Source: Bacillus sp. FJAT-27251 (GTDB lineage Bacteria > Bacillota > Bacilli > Bacillales > Cytobacillaceae). Taken from it: DNA of 49,124 nucleotides. Position numbers and translations under genes: made by a program. This document shows positions 48,734 through 49,124 of this stretch, in pieces. The first letter of the stretch is position 1. Every line of letters starts with the position of its first letter. Where the stretch lies: contig NZ_LIGG01000001.1 of NCBI RefSeq assembly GCF_001273925.1, positions 2,590,754 to 2,639,877 of the forward strand. Direction: 5' to 3'. The notes under the pieces were generated by a model. It did not search any database, had not been told where the DNA came from, and saw only the letters and a list, made by a program, of their open reading frames with translations.

Positions 48734-48821
48734 AGCTAACGGGTACATTAATCCAGGAGGGATTTCCGCCCTTTTTTTATGAAGTCCTTCTTGAACAAAC
48801 GGGGCAGGTTAGCTCAATAAG
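48734..48821 (+). repeat. 85-bp structured repeat, copy 12
   Basis: Terminal arms AGCTAAC (48734-48740) and GTTAGCT (48808-48814) are perfectly complementary. Inside: ATTAATCC, AGGAGGGAT, CCGCCC with seven Ts, GAAGTCCTTCTTGAAC, ACGGGGCAGG, and CTCAATAAG at the end. Confidence 0.92.
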
Positions 48822-48964
48822 CCAAATGGATTTTTACTTATAATAAATGGGAAATTTATATAAAAATGGAACATCTATTTGTTTCAAACGTAATAAAGTA
48901 AAGCAGCAGGTTGAATAAAGAAGATTGAAAGGAAAGTAATTCATAAAAAAAGGGGGTATAGAAG

Positions 48965-49124
48965 GTGGACTTATTACTCTGGATAACTACTGGTTTCATG
49001 CTAATCGGATTAGTTGTTCTCGTGTCTATGAAAAAAGGTATGGAAAGTAAGGTCGCTTTTATAAAAGCAAATATGGAGGACGATGAAAATTCATCAAAAG
49101 TCAAATCCGTAATTTGGTGGATAT
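48965..49124 (+). CDS. Small single-TM protein, truncated by the window end
   Basis: GTG 48965 behind AAGGGGG opens a frame that runs off the window. It begins with a TM helix (LLLWITTGFMLIGLVVLVS) followed by a charged stretch (MKKGMESKVAFIKANMEDDEN). Not recognised. Confidence 0.55.
   Translation, partial: MDLLLWITTGFMLIGLVVLVSMKKGMESKVAFIKANMEDDENSSKVKSVIWWI

Noticed and set aside
8483-48821. The repeats as a CRISPR array or as true integron attC sites
   Set aside because: Units are separated by whole genes, not by uniform spacers, and no cas genes occur. The conserved attC core site and an integrase are absent, so I keep only the cassette-like comparison.

Overview
The window looks like chromosomal DNA of an endospore-forming, AT-rich Bacillaceae. 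The signs are a Spo0E-type phosphatase, SpoVS, a five-gene CotF-like coat operon arranged like B. subtilis yraG-yraF-adhB-yraE-yraD, a SigB-type promoter, strong AGGAGG ribosome sites, many TTG starts and intrinsic terminators. A Neobacillus or Mesobacillus-like genus is a guess from overall impression only. I saw no tRNA, rRNA, CRISPR array, prophage or intact insertion sequence.

Layout. 1-8.9 kb: a GNAT, Spo0E-like gene, a Rieske oxygenase divergent from an NCS2 nucleobase permease with a probable PurR operator between them, an amino-acid permease behind a glycine riboswitch, an orphan sensor kinase and small accessory genes. 9-17 kb: a class A penicillin-binding protein, a GNAT, a yellow/royal-jelly-type protein and the spore-coat/adhB operon. 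17.5-26.7 kb: a peptide-type ABC exporter, a SigB-controlled SDR, and a run of small accessory genes (VOC, ABM, small membrane proteins, SpoVS).

27.0-37.9 kb is the most coherent system: a gene set matching the alicyclic-acid (cyclohexanecarboxylate) route to pimeloyl-CoA. It has an AliA-like CoA ligase, an AliB-like acyl-CoA dehydrogenase, a BadK-like hydratase, BadH-like dehydrogenase and BadI-like ring hydrolase, plus two further acyl-CoA dehydrogenases, an atypical SDR and a MaoC-fold protein. A sigma-54 activator is encoded in the middle. Two textbook -24/-12 promoters (27018 and 32097) drive the two catabolic operons, and each is preceded by the same four-half-site upstream element with identical spacing to the base pair. 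The regulator and its target sites can therefore be proposed from sequence alone.

38-44.5 kb: a BcrA-type ABC transporter, a membrane-anchored glycoside-hydrolase-like protein, an LprI-domain lipoprotein, a 52-bp tandem repeat and a GlcU-family sugar transporter.

44.6-49.1 kb, and scattered earlier: many small unrelated genes, mostly followed by copies of one roughly 85-bp structured repeat. About 12 near-complete copies and about ten fragments occur, all in the same (+) orientation. The repeat carries terminal inverted repeats, a terminator-like hairpin and a second hairpin, and several copies begin inside the stop codon of the gene upstream. A gene-plus-repeat module is duplicated (46008 and 48598). 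The arrangement recalls cassette arrays, although no integrase is present and the classical attC core is not seen.
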